From Corallococcus sp. AS-1-6 (GTDB lineage: Bacteria > Myxococcota > Myxococcia > Myxococcales > Myxococcaceae): a stretch of 64,000 nucleotides of DNA. Location: the NCBI RefSeq assembly GCF_020037015.1, contig NZ_JAIQDE010000023.1, forward strand, positions 1 to 64,000, read 5' to 3'. The notes beneath the pieces were generated by a model. That model saw nothing but the letters and a program-made list of their open reading frames with translations. It was not told the DNA's origin and searched no databases. The first letter of the stretch is position 1, and the number at the start of each line of letters is the position of its first letter. Positions 17,439-25,480 of this stretch are shown here, in pieces. A program made the translations under genes and the position numbers.

Positions 17439-19310
17439 ATGGGTGGAGCTGTCACGATTCGGGAGCTGTGTCCTCGCACTTCCTCCCGCCTGTTCACGGC
17501 GGGCCGCGCGAGCCTGCTGGCGGCGCTCGCCAGCCTGACGGTGGCGTGCGGTGGTCCGGAGTCCACGGAGCTGGCGCCTTCCGCCCTCGTGGAGTCCGGT
17601 GCCGAGCCCCAGCTCGCGACGCAGGGCCAGGACCTGTCGCTGGGCGACCTCATGGGCGGCGGCAACCGCGAGGCCCCCGTGGGCCTGGCGCTGGAGGTGG
17701 ACAACGGCCAGGGCGTGCCGCTGAAGGTGAAGGCCGGGCAGACCTTCTGGGTGAACCAGATTGACCTGCGCGCCTCCATCAACGCCACCCGGGACGAGGG
17801 CGTGGACGGCCTGCGCCAGAACAGCGACTTCCTGGCCATTGGATGGGCGGGTGTGCGCCTGGCGGACCAGGAGTTCGTGGGCCTGTCGAACCCGGACGGC
17901 ACGTTCACCCGCCGCCGCTTCTACCGGGACGCGGCGTGGATGAAGGCGACCAGCCTCTTCACGGTGGAGCCGGTGGACGCGCGCGGCGTGCTGACGGGCG
18001 CGCCGGTGCTGCTGAACATCGGCAGCGACGACACCCGCCGCACGGAGCGTGACGACTTCTTCATCCGCCGCATGCGCGCCATCCAGTGGACGCGCGACTG
18101 CCGCTCGCTCACGGACTGCACCGGCGCCACGGCCTATGAGGAAGAGGCCCTGGTGGAGCTGCGCAACGCGTACGAGCACGCGAAGAAGCAGACCCTCACG
18201 TTCAACGCCCGCACGGTGGGGCTGCGCCTGCGCTGGAGCCTGCGCCCGTTCGCCCCCTACTTCATCCCGGTCACCCAGGTGTCCAAGCCGGAGTTCAGCT
18301 ACGGGTTCGGCATCGACATCAAGCCCCTGACGGCGCCCCGCAAGGACGGCACGTACGCCCCCGGGTCACAGGTCACCTTCCAGATGACCTTGAAGGACGG
18401 CAAGGGCAAGCGCCTGCACCCGGCCGGGAGCCTCCCAACCTACAATGAGGTCGCACCTCCGGGCGCTCCCGGCAGCCCGGCGGGGATCCAGTACTATCAG
18501 GCCTTCTTCAACCCCACGACGACCTACTATCGCCGCAAGCACCAGGAACGGATGATGATGACGCAGCTCATCGGGCCGGCGCAGGACATCCAGCCCATCC
18601 GGACCATCGTGGACCTGGAGGCCTTCCTGGATGACTCGCAGGACGTGCAGACCATCGCCACCCCGGCGCGCGACGGCGTCTATGCGCAGTTCATGACCTT
18701 CCCCCCGTCCAACAAGCTGTTCGGCGGCGCCTTCTTCCCCAACGACGGCCGCTGGGACGCGCCCGTGAGCGACACCTGGACCTACACCCTGCCCGCGGAC
18801 GTGAAGCCCGGCACCTACCTGGTGACCGCCAAGGCGCGCCGCGTGTACATGGGCGAGGACGTGCCGGCGTCGCGCACCATCGAAATCCAGGTGGGGACGA
18901 AGACGCACACCAGCGCGGTGCTGACCACGGGTCCGTGCAACACCTGCCACAGCAAGGGCGGCGAGCTGGGTGAAGTCCTCCATGCGAACGACAACCGCGC
19001 GGCGTGCTCGTCGTGCCATGCTCCGCTGGGCTTCGAACTGGAAGGTCCCATCTTCGTGCGCACGCACTTCATCCACTCGCGCTCCAACCGCTTCGACGCG
19101 CCCCTGGAGAAGTGCTCGTCCTGCCACCTGAAGCAGGAGACCACGCAGCGCACCAGCAAGGCCGCGTGCCTGTCGTGCCACAAGAGCTACCCGGAGAGCC
19201 ACGTGGCCAAGTTCGGCCCCATCGAGTCCATGTACGTCGGCGGGGGCCGCGAGTCGTTCCAGCAGTGCACCGGCAGTTGTCACAAGACACACCCCGGCAG
19301 CGGCTTCTAG
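17439..19310 (+). CDS. Multihaem c-type cytochrome lipoprotein
   Basis: 623 residues from ATG 17439, which has GGAGGA nine bases upstream; the longer frame upstream is not convincing. The signal sequence LLAALASLTVACGG ends in a lipobox-like Cys, so the protein should be a lipoprotein. A beta-rich domain covers about residues 60-490. The C-terminal 130 residues hold CNTCH (500), CSSCH (523), CSSCH (559), CLSCH (577) and an atypical CTGSCH (610), giving four standard CxxCH haem sites and one CX3CH. The layout suggests periplasmic or surface electron transfer or haem-based sensing. It is 27 bases from the FIST gene, so the two probably share a transcript. No close named family recognised. Confidence 0.8.
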   Translation: MGGAVTIRELCPRTSSRLFTAGRASLLAALASLTVACGGPESTELAPSALVESGAEPQLATQGQDLSLGDLMGGGNREAPVGLALEVDNGQGVPLKVKAGQTFWVNQIDLRASINATRDEGVDGLRQNSDFLAIGWAGVRLADQEFVGLSNPDGTFTRRRFYRDAAWMKATSLFTVEPVDARGVLTGAPVLLNIGSDDTRRTERDDFFIRRMRAIQWTRDCRSLTDCTGATAYEEEALVELRNAYEHAKKQTLTFNARTVGLRLRWSLRPFAPYFIPVTQVSKPEFSYGFGIDIKPLTAPRKDGTYAPGSQVTFQMTLKDGKGKRLHPAGSLPTYNEVAPPGAPGSPAGIQYYQAFFNPTTTYYRRKHQERMMMTQLIGPAQDIQPIRTIVDLEAFLDDSQDVQTIATPARDGVYAQFMTFPPSNKLFGGAFFPNDGRWDAPVSDTWTYTLPADVKPGTYLVTAKARRVYMGEDVPASRTIEIQVGTKTHTSAVLTTGPCNTCHSKGGELGEVLHANDNRAACSSCHAPLGFELEGPIFVRTHFIHSRSNRFDAPLEKCSSCHLKQETTQRTSKAACLSCHKSYPESHVAKFGPIESMYVGGGRESFQQCTGSCHKTHPGSGF

Positions 19311-19337
19311 CCGCCGCCGGTTCGCACGGAGGTCCTC

Positions 19338-20501
19338 ATGGCGCACGTGAAGATGCAGACGGCTCGTTCCACCCTCACGGATCCGGTCGCCGTCGCCGAG
19401 GACCTCCTGCGCCAGTTGCACGGCCCCCCGCCGAAGCTGGTGACGCTGTTCGCGGCCCGCCAGCGGGACCAGCGCGCGCTCAACCGCGCGCTGCGGGAGC
19501 GGCTGCCCAAGGACACCCGGCTGGTGGGCGCCACCACCGCCGGGGAGCTGGACAACAACGGCATCCACGAGAACAGCGTGGTGATGGGCGCGCTGTCCGG
19601 CGACTTCGAGGTGGGCCTGGGCCTGGGCAGCGGCCTGGCCGGGGACGCCATCGCCGCGGGCGCCATGGCCATCAAGCGCGCGTGCGAGGAATTGGGCGTG
19701 CGCCAGCAGGACCTGGACGCGCGCCGGTACGTGGGCCTCGTGATTGACGACGGCTTCCGCTACAAAAAGGAAGAGCTGCTGCTGGGCATCCTGGAGAAGA
19801 ACCAGACCCTGGTGCTCGTGGGCGGCGGCGCCAGCGATTCGGAGACGGACCCCGCGCGCCAGTCCGCGCTCATCCACGTGGATGGCGAGGTGGCCGGCGA
19901 CGGCGTGCTGGTGGCCCTGTTCAAGACGAACGCCCCCTGGGCCGCGCTGCGCTCGCACTGGTACGTGCCCACCGGCGAGCGGCTCACCATCACCAAGGTG
20001 GACGAGACGCACACGCGCGCGCTGGAGATTGACGGCAAGCCCGCGGCGCGGCGCTACGCGGACATCCTGGGCGTGGAGAACATCGCGGACCTGGAGTTCG
20101 GGCGGCCGGGCGGCTTCGCGTCACGCCCCACCGCGCTGAAGGTGGGCCGCGAGTACTTCATCCGCGCCGCCTGGCGTCCCCTGGAGGACGGCTCCATCCT
20201 GTTCGCCAACCTCCTGGAGGAGGGCAGCGAGCTGGACCTGATGAAGGCCGGCGACCTGGCGGCCATGACGCGGGACTTCTTCCAGGAGGAGCTGCCCAGG
20301 CGGGTACAGAACCCCCAGGCCGCCCTCCTGTTCCACTGCAGCGGACGCATGTGGTACGCGGGAGCCACTGGCACGGTGCCGAAGCTCTCCGAGGCCATGA
20401 AGCTCGCGCCTTCCGCCGCTGGGATGAACGTGCACTTCGAGATCTACTCGGGGTTCCACATCAACACCACGCTGACCGTGCTCGCGTTCGGCTCCAACTA
20501 A
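19338..20501 (+). CDS. FIST domain sensor protein
   Basis: 387 residues carrying FIST_N and FIST_C, domains that known examples place with signal-transduction proteins and are thought to bind small ligands such as amino acids. Recognisable features are LVGATTAGEL in the N-terminal half, LVGGGASD near the middle and the C-terminal FHCSGR segment. There is no signal peptide or membrane helix, so it is cytoplasmic. The stop lies 11 bases before the hybrid kinase start, and stand-alone FIST proteins encoded beside kinases are a known arrangement. I infer that it feeds ligand information to the downstream kinase. Confidence 0.85.
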   Translation: MAHVKMQTARSTLTDPVAVAEDLLRQLHGPPPKLVTLFAARQRDQRALNRALRERLPKDTRLVGATTAGELDNNGIHENSVVMGALSGDFEVGLGLGSGLAGDAIAAGAMAIKRACEELGVRQQDLDARRYVGLVIDDGFRYKKEELLLGILEKNQTLVLVGGGASDSETDPARQSALIHVDGEVAGDGVLVALFKTNAPWAALRSHWYVPTGERLTITKVDETHTRALEIDGKPAARRYADILGVENIADLEFGRPGGFASRPTALKVGREYFIRAAWRPLEDGSILFANLLEEGSELDLMKAGDLAAMTRDFFQEELPRRVQNPQAALLFHCSGRMWYAGATGTVPKLSEAMKLAPSAAGMNVHFEIYSGFHINTTLTVLAFGSN

Positions 20502-20512
20502 GTCACCAGACC

Positions 20513-23479
20513 ATGGCCCAGCACCCGTTCGACGTGGCCCACGCCGAGGCGCCCCTCGGTTACACCCTGTCCCTGCTCCTGGTGGGCAGCGAGCGTGAGA
20601 CGCGCGCCATGCGCGACGCGCTGGAGCGGGAGGACATCCTCTCCATGCTCACGCTGGAGCCCGCCAACACGCCGGAGGCCCTGGAGCAGGCGCTGGAGCG
20701 CCCCTGGGCCCTGGTGCTGGTGGGCTCCGAGCTGCCGGGCATGGGCTGGGAGGACGTCCAGGCCACCTGGGTGAAGCGCGGCCGGGAGACGGCCTTCGTG
20801 GTGAGCGCGCCCACCTGGAGCGCGGACACGCTGGCCGCCGTCATGCGCGCCGGCGCGCGCGACTACGTCTGCGAGGACCGCTACGGCCACCTGCCCTTCG
20901 TGGTGGCGCGGGAGCTGCGCCTGCACGCCGAGCGCGCCCAGCACCAGATGACGGGCGTGGAGCTCAAGCGCACCAACTACCTGCTCAGCAACATCATCGA
21001 CGCGCTGCCCTTCGTGCTGTTCGTGAAGGACGCGGAGACGCGCCGCCTGGTGGTGGTGAACAAGACGTTCGCGGACGCCTTCAAGGTCACCAAGGAGTGG
21101 CTGCTGGGGAAGCTGGACCACGACTACTTCCCCAAGGAGCAGGCGGACTCGTTCATCGCCATCGACACGGAGATCCTCGAGACGCGCAAGATGAAGACGT
21201 TCGAGGAGGTGGCCCGCGCGGGCGGCGTGGACCGCATCTTCGCCACGCGCAAGATTCCGCTGCTGGATGACCAGGGCGTCGCGCGCTTCGTGATGGGCGT
21301 CACGGAGGACATCTCCGACCGCAAGCAGAACGAGGCGGCCCTGCGCGCCTCCCGCGATGAGCTGGAGGCCGCCAACAAGCAGCTCGCCGCCAGCCTGGAG
21401 GAGATCAAGAAGACGCGCGCGGTGTCCGCCCGCTCCCTGGCGAGCTACCAGCAGCGCGCGCTCCAGATGGAGATCATCCGCCAGCAGAACGAGGACCTGG
21501 ACCGGCTGGCCCAGGAGCTCTCCGTGGCCAAGCGCAACGAAGAGGAGCGCGCCCGCGAGGCGGAGGGCGCCGTGCGCCTCAAGAGCGAGTTCCTGGCGAA
21601 CTTCAGCCACGAAATCCGCACGCCGCTCAACGGCATCATCGGCTACTGCGACCTGCTCATGCGCGAGGAGGGCAGCCGCCTGACGCCGCACGGCCGGCGC
21701 GACCTCAACGTGGTGAAGACGAACGCCAAGACGCTGCTGGCGCTCATCAACGACATCCTGGACCTGTCCAAGATCGAAGCGGGCCGCGTGGAGGTCGTCA
21801 CCGAGCCGGTGGACGTGCAGGAGCTGGCCGACGAGTGCATGGCCACCGTGAAGGAGTACCTGAAGGGCAAGGACGTGGCCCTCACGGTGAACGTGGACAC
21901 CGAGGCGAAGGAGATCCGCACCGACGCGCTGAAGCTGCGGCAGATCATGCTCAACCTCTTGAGCAACGCGGCCAAGTTCACGGACACCGGCGAGGTGGCG
22001 CTCACGGTGGTGCCCGCGGGCGGCGGCGAGCTCTTGATGACGGTGGAGGACACCGGCGTGGGCATCCCGTCGGATCAGCTCCCCTTCATCTTCGAGAAGT
22101 TCCGCCAGGTGGACGGCACCACCACGCGCAAGGTGGGCGGCACGGGGCTGGGGCTCGCCATCGTGCGCGAGCTGACCCGCGTGCTGGGCGGCACGGTGGA
22201 CGTGAAGAGCACGCTGGGCCGCGGCTCCACCTTCACGGTGCGGCTGCCGGACGTGCTGGCGACCACGGTGGGCGCGGACAGCCCGCACGCCACGGAGCGC
22301 CTGGTCCCCTTCCACGACGTGGCCCAGAAGCTCGCGCCCATGGCGCGCCCTGGCAGCACGGTGATGGTGGTGGACGACGACGTGCTCATCCAGCAGCTCG
22401 TCACCGGCCAGTTGGAGCCCGCGGGCTTCCGGGTGGTGACGGCCAATGACGGCATCGCGGCCATGAAGCTGGCCCGCGAGGTGAAGCCGCAGGCCATCCT
22501 GCTGGACATCCACCTGCCGCGCATGGACGGCTGGTCCGTGCTGAGCCAGCTCAAGAGCGACCCGGCGCTGGCGGCCATCCCGGTCATCCTGGTCTCCGTG
22601 GAGGAGCAGCGCGCGCGCGGCTTCAGCCTGGGGGCGTGCGAGTACCTGGTGAAGCCGGTGGAGCCGGAGCGCCTGGTGGACGTGGTGCAGAAGAGCCTGG
22701 CCTCCGCGGGCGCCTCCGCCGCCACGGGCGACGTGCTGGTGGTGGACGACGACGCGGCCACGCGCGAGCTGGTCAGCCGCAACCTGCGCCGCGCGGGCTT
22801 CTCCACCAACGAGGCGCGCAACGGCGAGGACGCGCTGCTCAAGGCGCGCGTGTCTCCGCCGTCGCTGGTGGTGCTGGACCTGATGATGCCGAACCTGGAC
22901 GGCTTCGAGGTGCTGCGCCGGCTGCGCGCGGAGAAGCTGTCCGTGCCGGTGGTGGTGCTCACCGGCAAGACGCTGTCCAAGGAAGAGGAGACGCTCCTGC
23001 GCGACGGCTTCGCGGGCTTCGTGCGCAAGGGCGGCCACGCGCTGGAGGACGTCATCGCGCAGGCGAAGGGCCTGCTGATGTCCCAGCGGGCGGCGTCCGC
23101 GGGCAAGCTGCCCCGCGTGCTGTACGTGGAGGACAGCGAGCAGAACCGCGACATCGTCCGCAGGTATCTTGGCGGACTGTATGACCTCATCGAGGCGGAG
23201 GACGGCGAGCAGGGGCTGGAGCGGGCCCGCAACGACGCGCCGGACCTCATCCTCATGGACCTGTCCCTGCCGCGGCTCGACGGCTGGGAAGTCACCCGCA
23301 GGCTCCGCGCGTTGCCGGATGGGCAGAACGTGCCCGTCATCGCCGTCACGGCGCACGCGGGTCGCGAATACCAGGACAAGGCGCAGGCGGCCGGTTGCAC
23401 GGCCTACATGACCAAGCCCCTGGACCGCGATCAGCTCATCGAGACGATTCGTCAGTACCTAGGGAGAAGCCATGGCTGA
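20513..23479 (+). CDS. Hybrid histidine kinase with pseudo-receiver, PAS and three receivers
   Basis: 988 residues from ATG 20513; the longer frame overlaps the FIST gene and is not coding. Order: an N-terminal receiver-like domain (about 10-145) in which the phospho-Asp is replaced (LVLVGSELPGM) and the conserved Lys is lost; a PAS domain (about 155-280); a coiled coil; HisKA with His366 in NFSHEIRTP; an ATPase domain with LLSNAAKF, VEDTGVGIP and GTGLGLAIV; then three complete receivers at about 613-735, 738-860 and 866-988 with VMVVDDD, VLVVDDD and VLYVEDS starts. It lacks an HPt domain, so output must go through a partner, most simply the solo receiver whose start overlaps its stop by 8 bases. 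Confidence 0.9.
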   Translation: MAQHPFDVAHAEAPLGYTLSLLLVGSERETRAMRDALEREDILSMLTLEPANTPEALEQALERPWALVLVGSELPGMGWEDVQATWVKRGRETAFVVSAPTWSADTLAAVMRAGARDYVCEDRYGHLPFVVARELRLHAERAQHQMTGVELKRTNYLLSNIIDALPFVLFVKDAETRRLVVVNKTFADAFKVTKEWLLGKLDHDYFPKEQADSFIAIDTEILETRKMKTFEEVARAGGVDRIFATRKIPLLDDQGVARFVMGVTEDISDRKQNEAALRASRDELEAANKQLAASLEEIKKTRAVSARSLASYQQRALQMEIIRQQNEDLDRLAQELSVAKRNEEERAREAEGAVRLKSEFLANFSHEIRTPLNGIIGYCDLLMREEGSRLTPHGRRDLNVVKTNAKTLLALINDILDLSKIEAGRVEVVTEPVDVQELADECMATVKEYLKGKDVALTVNVDTEAKEIRTDALKLRQIMLNLLSNAAKFTDTGEVALTVVPAGGGELLMTVEDTGVGIPSDQLPFIFEKFRQVDGTTTRKVGGTGLGLAIVRELTRVLGGTVDVKSTLGRGSTFTVRLPDVLATTVGADSPHATERLVPFHDVAQKLAPMARPGSTVMVVDDDVLIQQLVTGQLEPAGFRVVTANDGIAAMKLAREVKPQAILLDIHLPRMDGWSVLSQLKSDPALAAIPVILVSVEEQRARGFSLGACEYLVKPVEPERLVDVVQKSLASAGASAATGDVLVVDDDAATRELVSRNLRRAGFSTNEARNGEDALLKARVSPPSLVVLDLMMPNLDGFEVLRRLRAEKLSVPVVVLTGKTLSKEEETLLRDGFAGFVRKGGHALEDVIAQAKGLLMSQRAASAGKLPRVLYVEDSEQNRDIVRRYLGGLYDLIEAEDGEQGLERARNDAPDLILMDLSLPRLDGWEVTRRLRALPDGQNVPVIAVTAHAGREYQDKAQAAGCTAYMTKPLDRDQLIETIRQYLGRSHG

Positions 23480-23891
23480 AGCAAAACCGCGCGTCCTTGT
23501 CGTGGACGACGATCCGGACCTGCTCGACCTCGTGCAGCGCTCGCTGAGCGCGTACGGGTTCGATGTGCAGACCCACACGTCCGCCCTGGGCGTGTCCAAC
23601 ATCGTGCGCGCCTCCGAGCCGGACTTCGTGCTCATCGACGTCAACTTCCCCGCCCTCAAGGGGGACAAGGTCGTGGGCCTGGCGCGCCAGTACGCGCCCC
23701 CCGGCACCCGCTTCATCCTCTACTCCGCCTCGGACGAGGCCAAGCTGCGCTCGCTGGCCATCGCCTCCGGCGCGGACGGCTACATCTCCAAGAGCGTCCA
23801 GGGCGCGGAGCTGGCGCAGAAGCTCAACGCCATGCGCCTCAAGCCTCGCCCGGCGTCGCCCAACCGGAATCCCTCACCGGTTGAGAGCTGA
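23472..23891 (+). CDS. Stand-alone response regulator receiver
   Basis: 139 residues, one CheY-like domain plus a short Pro/Asn-rich tail. Acidic pocket DDD (12-14), phospho-acceptor Asp56 (VLIDVN), switch Ser85 (LYSAS) and Lys107 (YISKS). There is no output domain. It overlaps the hybrid kinase by 8 bases, which makes it the likely phospho-target of that system. It is closely similar to the receiver at 34412-34807: both share SLGVSN, DVN, LYSASDE, GADGY and SKS blocks and the same residue numbering. Confidence 0.88.
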   Translation: MAEAKPRVLVVDDDPDLLDLVQRSLSAYGFDVQTHTSALGVSNIVRASEPDFVLIDVNFPALKGDKVVGLARQYAPPGTRFILYSASDEAKLRSLAIASGADGYISKSVQGAELAQKLNAMRLKPRPASPNRNPSPVES

Positions 23892-23901
23892 CCCGCCCCC
23901 T

Positions 23902-23928
23902 GGGTGAGCCCGACCCCTCGGGCCACCC
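23902..23928 (+). terminator. GC-rich hairpin after the receiver gene
   Basis: GGGTGAGCCCGA and TCGGGCCACCC pair over 11 positions with one bulged A and a CCCC loop, 10 bases after the stop codon. No T-tract follows, so it may be a 3'-end stabiliser or a rho-assisted terminator of the cytochrome-FIST-kinase-receiver unit. Confidence 0.4.
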
Positions 23929-24094
23929 CGTACTCCGGACGGATGGGAATCTCAAAAATCGATAACCCGCAAGCCCTGTATGACTTGAAGTTCACCAAAA
24001 GGGCTGTAAGGTAGTCGCTTCTAGAGATTTACGCGCTCACTGTTCCTCCTGACTGGGGCGCGCCTCACCCACCATGTACTGCCTGCGTCCCCCC

Positions 24095-24099
24095 GGAGG
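24095..24099 (+). promoter_or_regulatory. Shine-Dalgarno GGAGG favouring a TTG start
   Basis: GGAGG four bases before TTG 24104 is the best ribosome site in the leader. The in-frame ATG at 24074 has none. The TTG start also trims an unusual MYCLRPPGG leader. AT-rich sequence at 23940-24010 upstream is the likely promoter region. Confidence 0.5.
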
Positions 24100-24103
24100 C
24101 ACC

Positions 24104-25480
24104 TTGCATACGTCGACTGATTACAGCCATGCGGAAAAGCTGAAGCAGGAGCTGACTCAACCCATGTTCAACGTGATGTTGAAGAAGTGGGTGGGCAAGG
24201 GCGAGCTGGACTACGAGCGCTACCTGCACACGGACACCCTGCTGTCGCTGCAGTCGCCGGAGGGGGAGCTGGTTTCGCATGACGAGCTGATGTTCCAGAT
24301 CGTCCACCAGTCCCAGGAGCTGTACCTGAAGCTGGCGTCGCGGGAGATGGTGGAGGTGGTGGCGGAGATGGACCGCGACGCGCTGTGGGCGGTGGTGGCC
24401 CGGCTGGCGCGCGTGCAGAAGATCATCGCCGGCATCAGCGCGGAGATGGCCATCCTGGAGACGATGACGCCGGCGGAGTACCAGGTCATCCGCCGCAGCC
24501 TGGGCAACGGCAGCGGCCAGGAGTCGCCGGGCTACAACACGCTCCGCCACGCGGCGGACGGGCTGGAGGCCGCGATGGAGCGCATGCTGGCGCGCCGCGG
24601 GCTGACGCTGTTCCAGGTCTATTCGGCTGGGGGGCCGAAGGACCTGCAGCACGTCTGCGAGCAGTTGCTGACGGTGGATGAGAGCTTCCAGGGGTGGCTG
24701 TACGCGCACTACCAGTTGGTGCGCCGGACGATTGGCATCGACCGCACGGTGAAGGCGCTGGACGGGCTGCCCTCGCAGGTGTTGCAGGCGCGGATGACGC
24801 TGCCGCTGTTCCGCGCGCTGTGGGACGTGCGCGTGGAGCTGACCGCGGGCTGGAAGCGCGAGGGTGGCTACGCGCCCGGCGAGTCGCGCACCGGCGGCGG
24901 CTGCCCGATGGCCGCGATGAACGCGATGAAGGACACGGCGGTGCACGCGCCGGTGGCCCAGGCGCACGCCCCCGTGGCGCACGCCCACGCCCCGGCGGCG
25001 CACGCGCACCACGCGCCCGTGGCCCACGCGGCCCCGGCCCACGCGCACGAGGCACGCACCGGCGGCGGCTGCCCGATGCACGCCATGCACGCTCCGGCGG
25101 CGCACGCGTCCGCGGTCCACGCGCCGGTGGCCCATGCGGCGGCGGTCCACGCGGTGCACGCGCCGGTGGCCCATGCTCCGGCCGCCCACGCACAGCCGGC
25201 TCCGGCCTCTCACGTTGCCCATGCGCCGCACGCGGCGCCCCATGCTCCGGCCGCGCACGCGCAGCCGGCTCCGGCCCCGCACGTGCCCCATGCTCCGCAC
25301 GCGGCGGCGCATGCTCCGGTGGCCCACGCCCCGCACGCGCCCGCTCCCCATGCGCCGGTGGCTCACGGGCCGCATGCGGCGGTGCCCCACGCTCCGGCAC
25401 CTCACGGGCCTCACGCGCACTCGCATGCCGCGCATGTGTCGGCGTACGCCCACGCCCAGGAGCTGCGGAGCCAGTCGTGA
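24104..25480 (+). CDS. Tryptophan 2,3-dioxygenase with long His/Ala/Pro-rich tail
   Basis: 458 residues from TTG 24104 (or 468 from ATG 24074), against about 280-300 in usual bacterial TDOs. Residues 1-258 are the haem dioxygenase: YERYLHTD, the distal-pocket helix QIVHQSQELYLK and the proximal-His candidate in WLYAHYQLVRRTIG. The GTGG-type substrate loop of canonical TDO is missing after this helix, so substrate range may differ. Residues 259-458 are an extension built from H-A-P-V-A-H and A-P-A-A-H-A units with about 40 histidines, interrupted by two identical RTGGGCPM segments. Cys-Pro pairs are the core of haem-regulatory motifs. It is first in an operon with a kynureninase-like enzyme (GTGA overlap) and a methyltransferase. 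The known reaction is tryptophan to N-formylkynurenine. Confidence 0.85.
   Translation: MHTSTDYSHAEKLKQELTQPMFNVMLKKWVGKGELDYERYLHTDTLLSLQSPEGELVSHDELMFQIVHQSQELYLKLASREMVEVVAEMDRDALWAVVARLARVQKIIAGISAEMAILETMTPAEYQVIRRSLGNGSGQESPGYNTLRHAADGLEAAMERMLARRGLTLFQVYSAGGPKDLQHVCEQLLTVDESFQGWLYAHYQLVRRTIGIDRTVKALDGLPSQVLQARMTLPLFRALWDVRVELTAGWKREGGYAPGESRTGGGCPMAAMNAMKDTAVHAPVAQAHAPVAHAHAPAAHAHHAPVAHAAPAHAHEARTGGGCPMHAMHAPAAHASAVHAPVAHAAAVHAVHAPVAHAPAAHAQPAPASHVAHAPHAAPHAPAAHAQPAPAPHVPHAPHAAAHAPVAHAPHAPAPHAPVAHGPHAAVPHAPAPHGPHAHSHAAHVSAYAHAQELRSQS
24887..25462 (+). repeat. His/Ala/Pro low-complexity coding repeat
   Basis: Region coding the dioxygenase tail. RTGGGCPM occurs twice (24887-24910 and 25055-25078). 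A 69-base unit is tandemly duplicated at 25175-25243 and 25244-25312, coding 23 residues each. The two copies differ at seven codons, four of them silent, and a partial third copy begins at 25313. Ala codons are mixed (GCG, GCC, GCT, GCA), so this is not a recent simple-sequence slippage tract. Confidence 0.75.

Noticed and set aside
20498-23356. A 952-codon minus-strand frame across the hybrid kinase
   Set aside because: Antisense shadow. The plus strand encodes complete kinase and receiver motifs.
24074-24103. ATG 24074 as the dioxygenase start
   Set aside because: No ribosome site before it, whereas GGAGG precedes TTG 24104 at good spacing. Not excluded, since ATG is a stronger codon.
24887-25462. 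CRISPR array or minisatellite in the dioxygenase gene
   Set aside because: The repeats are in frame, of mixed codon use, vary in length and have no unique spacers, so they are a coding low-complexity tail.
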